Shown here piece by piece: positions 53,939 to 64,000 of a stretch of 64,000 nt of DNA. The position numbers were made by a program, and so were the translations under genes. The stretch is from Planctomycetota bacterium. Lineage in GTDB: Bacteria > Planctomycetota > J058 > JAJDCQ01. The notes below the pieces were generated by a model, which ran no database searches, was not told the origin of the DNA, and worked only from the letters and a program-made list of their open reading frames with translations. The stretch is from NCBI GenBank assembly GCA_029260755.1, contig JAJDCQ010000043.1, positions 124,001 through 188,000 on the forward strand, read 5' to 3'. The first letter of the stretch is position 1. Each line of letters starts with the position of its first letter.

Positions 53939-55573
53939 TTGGCTGTTCGTCGTGGACCCAGACGCGGTGGTCGTGGTGATCGCCCCGAAGGCGGCGCTGC
54001 CGCCGACTCCAGCCCCAGACGCCCCGCGGGCCTCGTCCCCGTCGAGGACGGTGACGGCGATGCCCCCCGGGATGACGACCGAGACGATGCTCGGCGGGAG
54101 CCTCGCCGGAGCGAGCCGCGGAGCGAGCCACGGCGCGAGCCGCGACGCGAGCCTCGCCGGAGCGAGCCTCGCCGCGACGACGCTCCCCGCGACGACGCGC
54201 CCCGCGACGACGACTCCCGCGATGACGATTCCCGCGACGACGATCGCAGCCGCCCCGAGCGTGGCGCGGACGACCGCGGCGACGATCGTGGCGATGGCGG
54301 CGGCGACGACCGTGGCGGCAGCAGCGGCGGTCGGCGGCGGCGACGCCGTCGTCGTGGCGGCGGCAGTGGCGGCGGTGGCGGTGGTGGCGGCGGAAACGTC
54401 GCGATCGACCCGATGATGACCGCGGCCGGCAACGGCAGCGAGGGCCGGAGCGCCGGCGGACGCGGCGGCCGAGGCGGCGGAGGTCGCGGCGGCGGAGGTG
54501 GACGCGGTGGCGGCGGCGGTCCGCGCGGCGGCGGTCAGGGCCAGGGTCAGGGTCAGGGTCAGAAGAAGCGCCGGCGCCGCGGACGCGGTGGCGGCGAAGG
54601 TCGTGGTGGCGGCGAGGGTCGCGGTGGCGAGGGTCGCAGCGGTGGCGGCGGCGGCCGCCGCGGCGGCGTCAACGCCAAGACGCGGAAGGAACGCGAGGAG
54701 CAGGGGAAGATCTTCCGCGAGCTCACCGCGACCGACCCCGTCAAGCGCATCATCCTCGAGGGGAGCCTCAACGACACCTCCCTCCGCGTGGTCGACCTCC
54801 TCGCCCCGATCGGCTTCGGGCAGCGCGCCCTCATCGTCGCGCCGCCCCGATCGGGCAAGACGGTGCTCCTCCAGAAGCTCATCCAGGCCGTCGAGACGAA
54901 CCATCCCGAGGCGACCGCCCTCGTCCTTCTGATCGACGAGCGCCCCGAGGAGGTCACCGAGTTCTCGAGGCTCGTCGAGCACGGCGAGGTCCACGCGAGC
55001 TCGCTCGACCAGGGCGCCGACAAGCACATCAAGCTGTGTGAGGACGTCCTGACGCGAGCGCGCCAGCTCGTCCTCGAGGGCAAGGACGTCGTCCTGTTCC
55101 TCGACTCGCTCACCCGCTGCGCCCGCGCCTACAACACGGGCGGCCTCAGCTCTGGCCGGACGCTGTCGGGCGGCCTGGACGCGCGCACGATGGAGAAGCC
55201 GCGCGAGCTCTTCGGCTCGGCCCGCAACGTCGAGAACGGCGGCAGCCTCACGATCATCGCGACCGTCCTCGTCGACACGGGCTCGAAGATGGACCAGGTG
55301 ATCTTCGAGGAGTTCAAGGGCACCGGCAACATGGAGCTCGTCCTCGATCGCAAGATCGCCGAGCGCCGGATCTGGCCCGCGATCGAGGCGAAGATGACCG
55401 GCACGCGGAAGGAAGAGAAGCTCCGCCCCGAAGGCGAGATGGAGAAGGTGATGGTCCTCCGCCGCGTCCTCGCCGACATGGGGACCATCGAGGCGATGGA
55501 GCGCCTGACGGCGAAGATCAAGGAGACGAAGGACAACGCCGAGCTCCTCGCCCTGATCCCCGTCAAGCGTTAG
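53939..55573 (+). CDS. rho: Transcription termination factor Rho with RGG-rich N-terminal region in place of the OB fold
   Basis: 544 aa. The C-terminal ~305 residues are a complete Rho motor: FRELTATDPVKRIILEG, VVDLLAPIGFGQRALIVAPP, Walker A around Lys 307 (PRSGKT), Walker B LFLDSLTRCARAYN, GSLTIIATVLVDTGSKMDQVI and KGTGNMELVLDRKIAERR. The first ~240 residues are only low complexity: Arg/Glu/Pro repeats, Asp/Arg repeats, then Arg/Gly and poly-Gly runs. The usual helix-bundle and cold-shock OB RNA-binding domain is not present. Start is TTG 53939 with GGAG 9 nt upstream; no ATG or GTG fits. It is a hexameric RNA-dependent ATPase releasing RNA polymerase. Confidence 0.92.
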   Translation: MAVRRGPRRGGRGDRPEGGAAADSSPRRPAGLVPVEDGDGDAPRDDDRDDARREPRRSEPRSEPRREPRREPRRSEPRRDDAPRDDAPRDDDSRDDDSRDDDRSRPERGADDRGDDRGDGGGDDRGGSSGGRRRRRRRRGGGSGGGGGGGGGNVAIDPMMTAAGNGSEGRSAGGRGGRGGGGRGGGGGRGGGGGPRGGGQGQGQGQGQKKRRRRGRGGGEGRGGGEGRGGEGRSGGGGGRRGGVNAKTRKEREEQGKIFRELTATDPVKRIILEGSLNDTSLRVVDLLAPIGFGQRALIVAPPRSGKTVLLQKLIQAVETNHPEATALVLLIDERPEEVTEFSRLVEHGEVHASSLDQGADKHIKLCEDVLTRARQLVLEGKDVVLFLDSLTRCARAYNTGGLSSGRTLSGGLDARTMEKPRELFGSARNVENGGSLTIIATVLVDTGSKMDQVIFEEFKGTGNMELVLDRKIAERRIWPAIEAKMTGTRKEEKLRPEGEMEKVMVLRRVLADMGTIEAMERLTAKIKETKDNAELLALIPVKR

Positions 55574-55586
55574 CGCCCCTCTCCGC

Positions 55587-56267
55587 ATGGGCTCGATCGT
55601 CGTCGTCTCCCCCCACCCCGACGACCTCGAGATCGGCGTCGGCGGCACCGTCGCCCGCGCCCGCGCCGAGGGTCGCCGCGTCGTCAGCGTGGTCGTCACC
55701 GACGGCCGGCGCAGCCCCCGCAGCTTCGAATGCCGCGACGACGAGATGGCCGCGATCCGCCGCACCGAGGCGGTCGCCGCGGCGAAGGCGCTCGACCTCG
55801 ACGTGCCGCCCCAGCTCCTGGGCCTCCCGGACGTTAAGTCCGAGGCGACCCGCCGCGACGCCCGCGAAGCGCTCGAGGCCCGCTTCCGAGGCGAGCTCGC
55901 CGACCACGGCCTCGCCGAGGTGTTCGTCACCCACCCCGAGCTCGACCGCCACGCCACGCACCGGACGGTCGCCGAGGTCACCCTCCAGGCGCTCGTCGCC
56001 GCCATCGCCGCGACCGGCGCGGCGGCCCCCGATGTCTGGTTCTACGAGATCTGGTCCCCGTTCCCGAAGGTGGACCGTCTCGTGGACATCGGTCCGTTCG
56101 TCGACGTGAAGGACCGCGCGATCGCCGCCCACGCGAGCCAGTGCCGCGACAAGGACTACGCCGACGGCGCGCGCGGCCTCTCCCGGTATCGAGCCGTCTT
56201 CGCCGAGAGCCACGAGGTGACGACCGGCTCGACCCACGCGGAGGGGTTCGTCCGCGGCGCGCTCTAG
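55587..56267 (+). CDS. PIG-L/LmbE family zinc deacetylase (BshB-like)
   Basis: 226 aa. It starts IVVVSPHPDDLEIGVGG, with zinc ligands H10 and D13, and has VTHPELDRHATHR with the third ligand region. The fold and length (~220 aa) match N-acetylglucosaminyl deacetylases such as BshB or MshB-type enzymes. The exact substrate (thiol precursor, lipid or antibiotic) is not deducible. It lies 13 nt after rho on the same strand and probably shares its transcript; no ribosome binding site is clear. Confidence 0.88.
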   Translation: MGSIVVVSPHPDDLEIGVGGTVARARAEGRRVVSVVVTDGRRSPRSFECRDDEMAAIRRTEAVAAAKALDLDVPPQLLGLPDVKSEATRRDAREALEARFRGELADHGLAEVFVTHPELDRHATHRTVAEVTLQALVAAIAATGAAAPDVWFYEIWSPFPKVDRLVDIGPFVDVKDRAIAAHASQCRDKDYADGARGLSRYRAVFAESHEVTTGSTHAEGFVRGAL

Positions 56268-56292
56268 ACAGGCTCGGCACCGACCGGAACGG

Positions 56293-56375
56293 TCCGCGCC
56301 ATCCGCGTCAACCGCGGTTTCGTTCTCTCGGCGCAAGAACGAGTGGAACCGCGGATTTCGCGGATGACGCGGAAT
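56293..56375. repeat. GCGGATTAC-type inverted repeat, copy 2
   Basis: The left arm (56293-56321) and right arm (56346-56375) are built of 9-nt units (GCGGATTTC, GCGGATGAC). The loop starts TCGTTCTCTCGGCGCAAGA, as in copy 1. The right flank, GCGAGTTGCCAGCG then ATTGCCGTTGCGCGGGC and GTTCC-GGAAC, repeats in copy 3. It lies just after the deacetylase gene. Confidence 0.85.
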
Positions 56376-56481
56376 GCGAGTTGCCAGCGCCCGCTTCATT
56401 GCCGTTGCGCGGGCCGTTCCTGGAACAGGAGTCTCGGACGAGTACCGCGACGCGACGGCAATGGCTCGGCGACGCCCGAAC

Positions 56482-56568
56482 CAATCCGTGCAATCCGCGA
56501 AATCCGCGGTTCGGTCTCTGTCGGCGTTGAATCAGTGGGAACCGCGGATTACGCGGATTACGCGGAAT
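56482..56568. repeat. GCGGATTAC-type inverted repeat, copy 3
   Basis: The left arm (56482-56512) and right arm (56540-56568) have the cleanest GCGGATTAC units of the family. The right flank to about 56640 is nearly identical to that of copy 2, and the left flank (CTCGGCGACG-CCGAACCAATCC) matches copy 1. It sits between the convergent deacetylase and TPR-kinase genes. Confidence 0.85.
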
Positions 56569-56681
56569 GCGAGTTGCCAGCGTCCGGTTCATTGCCGTTG
56601 CGCGGGCTGTTCCAGGAACGACGGAGTCTCCGACGCGGGATCGAGCCTCCTAGCCCGCATTGTTCACGAGCCTCGGCTGCG

Positions 56682-59600
56682 TCAGCCGCCCTCGAGCGCC
56701 CGCAGCCGCTCCTCGATCTCCGCCCGCCGCGCCTCCGGAGCCAGCTCGAGCGCCTTCCGGAGCGCGACGATCGCCGCGCGCGGTCGGCCCTGCTCCTCCT
56801 CGATGTGGCCGATCGCGTTCCAGGCCGACCACATCTCCGGCTTGCGCTCCACGGCGAGGCGGAGCTCGCGGAGGCCGCCGACGAGGTCGCCGCTCCTGGC
56901 GAGGGCCATCCCGAGCCCGCGCCGCGCCTCGGGGAAGCGGCGCGAGGGAGGGAAGAGGGCCATCCGGAACGCGTCGCGGGCCATCACCCACTCTCCGCGG
57001 GCGAGCCGGATCGCGCCCGCGTTGTAGCAGATGCGCGGGTCGTCGGCGTTGCAGGCGGCGACGGCGCTGATCGCGTCGTCGACGGCGCCCTCGAGGTCGC
57101 CTCGATCGAGCTTCATCGTGGCCCGCGCGTCGAGCGCCCTGGCGAAGCGGCGGTCGAGGCCGATCGCGCGGTCGAAGTCGGCCAGGGCGCCGTCGCCATC
57201 GCCCCGGATCCGGCGGATGCGACCGCGCTCGTAGAAGTCCTCGGGCGTCTCCGGCTCGGTCGCGAGGGCTCGGTCACGGTCGGCGTCGACGTCGGCCTGG
57301 GCGTGGCCGAGCTGACCGCGGAGGGTCGCTCGTATCGACCAACGACGGGCGGAGCGCGGGTCGAGCTCGAGCCCTCGGTCGTAGTCGGCGAGCGCGTCCT
57401 CCCAGCGCTCGAGGAGCCGATGCGTGTCGCCGCGGGTGAAGTGGGCGGCGGCCGAGTCGGGGTGGAGCTCGATCGCGCGGTCGGCATCGAGGAGGGCGGC
57501 GGCGGGATCGCCCTGGCGAAGCCGTGCCGTCGCGCGGTTGATGCGCGCGCCCCGATGGCGCGGGTCGAGCTCGAGGGCCGCGGTGTAGGCCTCGACCGCG
57601 CGATCGAGGTCGCCGAGCGCCAGGTGCTGGTTGCCCCGGTTGAAGACCGGGAGGGCCCAGTCCGGGGCCGCTCGAGCGGCCCGGTCGTAGTCGGCGATCG
57701 CGGCCTCGCGTTCGCCGCGGAGCGCGTTGAGGACGCCGCGCTGGAGGTGGACGTGGGCGAGGTGGGGGTGGATCGAGAGGGCGGCGTCGAGGTCGGCCAG
57801 CGCGGCGTCGAGCTTTCCGGCCGTCATCCGGAGGGTGCCGCGCGTGAAGAAGGCCCACGGGAAGTGGGGGCGGCGGCGGAGCGCCTCGGCGAGGGCGAGC
57901 TCGGCGGAAGCGTGGTCGGCGCCGGCGATGATCCCGAGGAGGAGCCAGAGCTCGGCGACGCCGAGCTCGCCCTCGAAGCGCTGCCGTCCCTCGTCGGCGA
58001 GGCGAACGGCGAGCGATCCATCGTCGGTGCGATCGACGAACGCGTGGTAGGCGCGCACGAGGTGGAGGTCGAGCGCGGTCTCGGGGGTCTCGGGGACGCC
58101 ACCCACGACCGAGCGCGCCTCCTCGAGGACGGCCGCGCTCCGTCGTTGTCCCTCCTCCCCGGCGTCGGAGAAGAGCTCGGCCAGGGCGCGCTCGAGGAGC
58201 AGCCGGGCGAGGGCGAGGCGGGCGCTCGGCGCCTCGGGCGCCAGGGTGATCGCCCGGCGCAGCGCCGTGATCGCCGCCTCGGGGTCGCCGACGACGTTCC
58301 GGCCGATGCCGATGAGGCGGTGGAGCTCGGCGACGTCGTCGTTCGCCGGGTCCGCCGCGGCCTCCTCGAGGGTGTCGAGCACGCGCTCGATCTCGAGGAG
58401 CTTGTCCCGGATCGCGGCGTCGGGGATGTGGAACCACGGGCGCGTCTCGTCGATCCGGGCCGAGGCCTCCCGGAGGAGCTCGTCGAGGCGTCGCCGGCGC
58501 TCGGCGTCGGCGAGCGCCGCGCGGTCCGCCCGGTCGCGGGCGGCGATCTCGGCGCGGCTCGCCTCGAGGATCCGGACGAGCTCGGGCTCGACGCGCAAGG
58601 CGAGGCCGCGCTCGGCGGCCGCGACGGCGTCGTCCCACCGCTGCCCCGCGACGGCCTCGGCGGCCGCCGCCCGGTGCCCCTCGAACGCGCGCGCATCGCG
58701 CCAGCGCCCCGACGCGAGCGCTCCGACGAGGACGAGGAGGGCGAGCGCGCCGGCCGCGAGCCCGACGCCGGTCCGGTGACGACCGACCCACTTCCCCAGC
58801 CGCTGCCACGCCCGGTAGTCGGCCGCGCCGACCGACCGGCCCTCGATGAAGCGGACGACGTCGGCGCGGAGCGGCGCGACCCCGCCGTAGCGGTCCGAGG
58901 GACGGCGGGCCATCGCGCGCACGACGATCGCCTCGAGATCCCACGGGATCGACCGGCCGGGAGCGCGCCGGCTCGGCGGGACGAGGTCCGCCCGGAGGAC
59001 AGCCGCGAGCACCGCCTCGGTCGACTTGCCGAAGAACGGCGCGCGGCCGGCCAGCATCTCGTAGAGGATCGCGCCGAGGCCGAAGACGTCGGTCCGCTCG
59101 TCGAGGGCGTCCGTCTCGCCCCGGGCCGCCTCCGGGCTCATGTAGGCCGGCGTCCCGGCGAGCTCGCCCGCCTGGGTCGCGAGCTCGATCCGCGCCGTCG
59201 CGCCGAGCTCGCCGACGTGCTCGCGGAGCGCCCGGGGCACGCTCGGCGAGGGGAGGGCGGGCTCGTCCGAGGGCGGCGCGTCGCGGTCGGTCTGGATGCC
59301 GTCGGCGGCGACCGGGGCGGCGGCGTGACGGAGGCGGGCGAGGCCCCAGTCCATCACGAGCACCTCGCCGAACGGCCCCACCATCACGTTCGCCGGCTTC
59401 AGGTCGCGATGGACGATCCCGCGGTCGTGGGCGAAGCCGACCGCGTCGCAGATCCGGAGGAAGATCTCGAGGCGACGCGCGAGCGAGGGCGGGTCGGACC
59501 TCGCGAGAATCTCGGCGAGGCTCTCGCCGCGGACCCGCGGCATCGTGAAGAAGACCCGACCATCGTCGTCGCGGCCCACCTCGTGGACGGTGACGATGTT

Positions 59601-59801
59601 CGGATGGTCGAGGCGCGCCGTCAGCCGGGCCTCCCGGATGAAGAGCTCGAGGAGGCGCCGGTCGTCGCCGTTCGCGAGCACCTTGGCGGCGAGGTCGCGC
59701 CCGACGTCGTCGTCGCGGACGCGGAGCACCTCGGCCATGCCGCCGCGGCCGATGCGGGAGACGATGCGGTAGCGGCCGAGGTGGGTGGGAGGGGCGGACA
59801 T
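56682..59801 (-). CDS. Ser/Thr protein kinase with TPR-repeat C-terminus
   Basis: 1039 aa. Kinase domain at the extreme N-terminus: GRGGMAEV 18-25, Lys 40, HRDLKPAN 131-138, DWG in place of DFG 151-153, SPE 222-224. One membrane helix at about 344-364. From about 480 to 1035 come many 34-residue TPR units (for example ALADLDAALSIHPHLAHVHLQRGVL, RAVEAYTAALELDPRHRGARINRA). Thus the kinase is cytoplasmic and the TPR half is likely periplasmic, a sensor or scaffold layout common in planctomycetes and myxobacteria. It is monocistronic and flanked by repeat elements on both sides. Confidence 0.9.
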   Translation of the reverse strand: MSAPPTHLGRYRIVSRIGRGGMAEVLRVRDDDVGRDLAAKVLANGDDRRLLELFIREARLTARLDHPNIVTVHEVGRDDDGRVFFTMPRVRGESLAEILARSDPPSLARRLEIFLRICDAVGFAHDRGIVHRDLKPANVMVGPFGEVLVMDWGLARLRHAAAPVAADGIQTDRDAPPSDEPALPSPSVPRALREHVGELGATARIELATQAGELAGTPAYMSPEAARGETDALDERTDVFGLGAILYEMLAGRAPFFGKSTEAVLAAVLRADLVPPSRRAPGRSIPWDLEAIVVRAMARRPSDRYGGVAPLRADVVRFIEGRSVGAADYRAWQRLGKWVGRHRTGVGLAAGALALLVLVGALASGRWRDARAFEGHRAAAAEAVAGQRWDDAVAAAERGLALRVEPELVRILEASRAEIAARDRADRAALADAERRRRLDELLREASARIDETRPWFHIPDAAIRDKLLEIERVLDTLEEAAADPANDDVAELHRLIGIGRNVVGDPEAAITALRRAITLAPEAPSARLALARLLLERALAELFSDAGEEGQRRSAAVLEEARSVVGGVPETPETALDLHLVRAYHAFVDRTDDGSLAVRLADEGRQRFEGELGVAELWLLLGIIAGADHASAELALAEALRRRPHFPWAFFTRGTLRMTAGKLDAALADLDAALSIHPHLAHVHLQRGVLNALRGEREAAIADYDRAARAAPDWALPVFNRGNQHLALGDLDRAVEAYTAALELDPRHRGARINRATARLRQGDPAAALLDADRAIELHPDSAAAHFTRGDTHRLLERWEDALADYDRGLELDPRSARRWSIRATLRGQLGHAQADVDADRDRALATEPETPEDFYERGRIRRIRGDGDGALADFDRAIGLDRRFARALDARATMKLDRGDLEGAVDDAISAVAACNADDPRICYNAGAIRLARGEWVMARDAFRMALFPPSRRFPEARRGLGMALARSGDLVGGLRELRLAVERKPEMWSAWNAIGHIEEEQGRPRAAIVALRKALELAPEARRAEIEERLRALEGG

Positions 59802-59897
59802 GGGATCGGGATGATGATCTCACGCGAGGGCGCGACCACGAAACGGCGTGGCGCGGACGCTCGTTCCAGGACACGGGTCTTTGCACGAACGGGGAAC

Positions 59898-60041
59898 GAT
59901 CCTCAGATTACACAGATTACACAGATTTAGAGCTGCCGAGGGCGGTCATCCCTCGCCAAAGCGCGGAGGCCGTCGCGGCATCGGCGAGGACTCGGACCCG
60001 CCCGCGGCGATCTGTGTAATCTGTGAAATCTGTGGATCGTT
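59898..60041. repeat. CAGATTACA-type inverted repeat, copy 2
   Basis: The left arm (59898-59930) and right arm (60009-60041) contain ACAGATTAC units; the outer ends are GAACGATCC and GGATCGTTC. The ~80-nt centre is non-coding. It is the same family as 31340-31479. Confidence 0.85.
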
Positions 60042-60117
60042 CATCGCGACGGCAATCGCGCGCGCGTGCGCCAGGAACGCCGAACCCTCGTCGACCCGGC
60101 GCCGCCGACCGGAGCGT

Positions 60118-60201
60118 TCCGCGCAAATCCGCGCAATCCGCGGTTTCGTTCTCTCCGTGCGAAACGAGCGAACCGCGGATTGCGCGGCTGGCGCGGATTG
60201 C
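60118..60201. repeat. GCGGATTAC-type inverted repeat, copy 4
   Basis: The left arm (60118-60145) and right arm (60169-60201) have units GCGGATTGC and GCGCAATCC. The loop begins TCGTTCTCTCCGTGCGAAA, a variant of the loop in copies 1 and 2. It lies 75 nt from the CAGATTACA copy, so both families share one spacer. Confidence 0.85.
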
Positions 60202-60280
60202 GAGTGGCCGAGTCCGGGTTCACGGCCGTCGCGCGAGACTCCGTTTCCAGTCGACCGAGCCGGCCGCTCCGTACGTGGAG

Positions 60281-60309
60281 CGGGCCACGATCGCGTCGAT
60301 CGTGGCCCG
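60281..60309 (-). terminator. Terminator of the ATP synthase operon
   Basis: A perfect 13-bp stem (60281-60293 with 60297-60309) and a 3-nt loop lie 34 nt past the atpC stop. No T-run follows. Confidence 0.7.
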
Positions 60310-60343
60310 TCACGTCGTCCGGCGTCTGGACTCTCTGCGCGAG

Positions 60344-60772
60344 CTAGGTGTTGCGCTTGCTCGAGCGCTCGCCGGCCAGCACCCTCGCCCGGGCGCTGGC
60401 GAGCTTGATCTCGCCCGCGTCGCGCTCGAACTCGTCTCGCACGGGGATCTTCCGGAGCTCTTCCTCGGCGGTCTGGGCGTCGCGACGGGCCTCGTCGAGG
60501 TCGATCTCGCTCGCGATCACCGCGCCCTCGGCCGCGACCAGCACCTCGTTGCCACCGACGGTGACGAAGCCGCCGAGGACGGCGAAGTGGGTCACCTTGT
60601 TGTCGAGGTCGGTGATGCGCGCCTCGCCGAAGCCGAGCCGGCCGACGTAGGGCGCGTGGTCGCTGAGGAACGCGACCTCGCCGTCGGAGCCGGGGAGGAC
60701 GACCTGACGGACGTCCCCCTTCCAGGCCTCCGCCTCGGGCGTGACGATGCGGCACGTCATGCGATTCGCCAT
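60344..60772 (-). CDS. atpC: ATP synthase epsilon subunit
   Basis: 142 aa. The N-terminal beta-sandwich opens TCRIVTPEAEAWKGDVRQVVLPGSDGEVAFLSDHAPYVGRLGFG, which is diagnostic. A helical hairpin follows in the last ~50 residues (LDEARRDAQTAEEEL). It is part of the central stalk of the F1 motor and can inhibit ATP hydrolysis. It starts 10 nt after atpD, last gene of the operon. ATG 60760 is an alternative start. Confidence 0.95.
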   Translation of the reverse strand: MANRMTCRIVTPEAEAWKGDVRQVVLPGSDGEVAFLSDHAPYVGRLGFGEARITDLDNKVTHFAVLGGFVTVGGNEVLVAAEGAVIASEIDLDEARRDAQTAEEELRKIPVRDEFERDAGEIKLASARARVLAGERSSKRNT

Positions 60773-60782
60773 CGACGTCTAC

Positions 60783-63270
<2,488 letters not shown>

Positions 63271-63296
63271 GGGTAGTTCTCCTGATCCCTACGAGC

Positions 63297-64000
63297 TCAA
63301 CCGAGGAACGTCTTGGTGAACTCGGTCGCGGCGGCATCGAGAGCATCCTTGTTCTCGCCCTCGAGCTTGCCGGTCGTCCGAATCGCCTCGAGGATCCCGG
63401 CGTGCTTCTCGCGGATGAAGGCGAAGAAGCGCTCCTCGTACTCCTTGATCCGGTTCAGCGGCACCTTGTCGAGGTAGCCGCTCGTGCCGGCGTAGATGAT
63501 CGCGACCTGATCCTCGACCGCGAGCGGCGAGTACTGGTCCTGCTTGAGGAGCTCGACCATCGCCTTGCCGCGATCGAGCTTCGCCTGGGTCGCCGCGTCG
63601 AGCTCGGTGCCGAGCTGCGCGAACGCCTCGAGCTCCCAGTAGGAGGCGAGGTCGAGCTTCAGGCCGCCGGAGATCTTCTTCATGCCGGGGATCTGCGCCT
63701 TGCCGCCGACGCGGCTGACGCTGACGCCGACGTCGATCGCGGGGCGGATGCCGGCGAAGAACAGGTTCGGCTGGAGGTAGATCTGGCCGTCGGTGATCGA
63801 GATGACGTTCGTCGGGATGTAGGCGCTGACCTCGCCCTCCTGCGTCTCGATGATCGGGAGCGCCGTCAGCGACCCGGCCTTCTTGCCGTCGGCGTGGTTC
63901 TTGAGGCGCGCCGATCGCTCCAGCAGTCGGCTGTGGAGGTAGAAGACGTCGCCGGGATACGCCTCGCGGCCAGGCGGGCGCCGGAGGAGGAGGCACAGCT
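63297..64000 (-). CDS. atpA: ATP synthase alpha subunit, C-terminal part (cut by window edge)
   Basis: The last 233 codons of atpA; the 5' part lies beyond 64000. The readable sequence starts [32 protein letters not shown] and continues with [41 protein letters not shown], both family hallmarks. The C-terminus is EEFFxF-type helical ([17 protein letters not shown]). Reading is continuous with no frameshift. Confidence 0.97.
   Translation of the reverse strand, partial: LCLLLRRPPGREAYPGDVFYLHSRLLERSARLKNHADGKKAGSLTALPIIETQEGEVSAYIPTNVISITDGQIYLQPNLFFAGIRPAIDVGVSVSRVGGKAQIPGMKKISGGLKLDLASYWELEAFAQLGTELDAATQAKLDRGKAMVELLKQDQYSPLAVEDQVAIIYAGTSGYLDKVPLNRIKEYEERFFAFIREKHAGILEAIRTTGKLEGENKDALDAAATEFTKTFLG

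Noticed and set aside
53717-56005. 762-aa minus-strand ORF opposite rho
   Set aside because: Its poly-Ala/Thr stretch is the complement of the Gly/Arg repeats of rho, and rho has conserved motifs.
56293-56640. CRISPR array
   Set aside because: The 9-nt units are contiguous and degenerate, without spacers of even length, and no cas genes are present.
56343-59930. 1195-aa plus-strand ORF opposite the TPR kinase
   Set aside because: It is an antisense shadow of a gene with unmistakable kinase and TPR motifs, and it begins inside a repeat element.

Overview
The window is about 70% G+C, densely coded on both strands, and holds 45 supported protein genes. I see no tRNA, rRNA, insertion sequence or CRISPR array. 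The gene content points to a Gram-negative-type bacterium, most likely a planctomycete. It has three long Ser/Thr protein kinases with large C-terminal sensor or TPR halves. It has two redoxin-cytochrome c-copper monooxygenase fusion proteins, several exported or lipid-anchored proteins, an outer-membrane FadL-type protein, and intergenic spacers filled with short-period inverted repeats. A myxobacterium-like origin is the main alternative. The assignment is an inference from gene content only.

Layout. 1-9.4 kb (minus strand): two redoxin/cytochrome c/copper-monooxygenase paralogues flank a giant kinase, and the second is co-transcribed with a HEAT-repeat protein. 9.5-16.6 kb: a polytopic membrane protein, a PrcB-like lipoprotein, and an operon of two complete ABC-2 exporter modules joined by GTGA stop/start overlaps. 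17.0-24.1 kb: a split division and cell wall cluster. mraZ has a sigma70-type promoter and MraZ boxes, and is separated from rsmH-ftsL-ftsI by a terminator, a repeat element and a minus-strand block (HpnA-like epimerase, membrane protein, TetR regulator) with matching TetR operators. 24.2-31.2 kb: a glycosyltransferase, a second kinase and hslVU. 31.5-36.8 kb: a beta-galactosidase-like glycosidase, a membrane protein, a LON-domain protein and a nucleotidyltransferase fusion. 36.8-46.4 kb: a large lipoprotein with a FadL-like porin, a Fic protein, an M20 (YgeY-like) hydrolase, and the SOS mutagenesis pair imuA-imuB. 46.5-53.5 kb: a membrane-fused spermidine-synthase-like protein, an aldo/keto reductase, an exported protein, a TerB-domain protein and an exported methyltransferase. 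53.7-56.3 kb: rho and a LmbE-type deacetylase. 56.7-59.8 kb: a TPR kinase. 60.3-64.0 kb: the atpA-G-D-C end of the F-type ATP synthase operon, with atpA cut by the window edge.

Most striking observations. Rho carries a long Arg/Gly/Asp-rich disordered region where the primary RNA-binding OB fold should be. A perfect TetR operator pair sits inside the split dcw cluster. Several genes show a TANNNT box 6-9 nt before the start codon, which suggests leaderless transcripts. Four families of dispersed inverted repeats built from 7-9-nt units fill the spacers. A palindrome overlaps the -10 box of the imuA promoter.

Transcription control is unusually readable here: -35/-10 pairs with 16-18-nt spacing were found for eleven genes, and strong GC hairpins close many operons.
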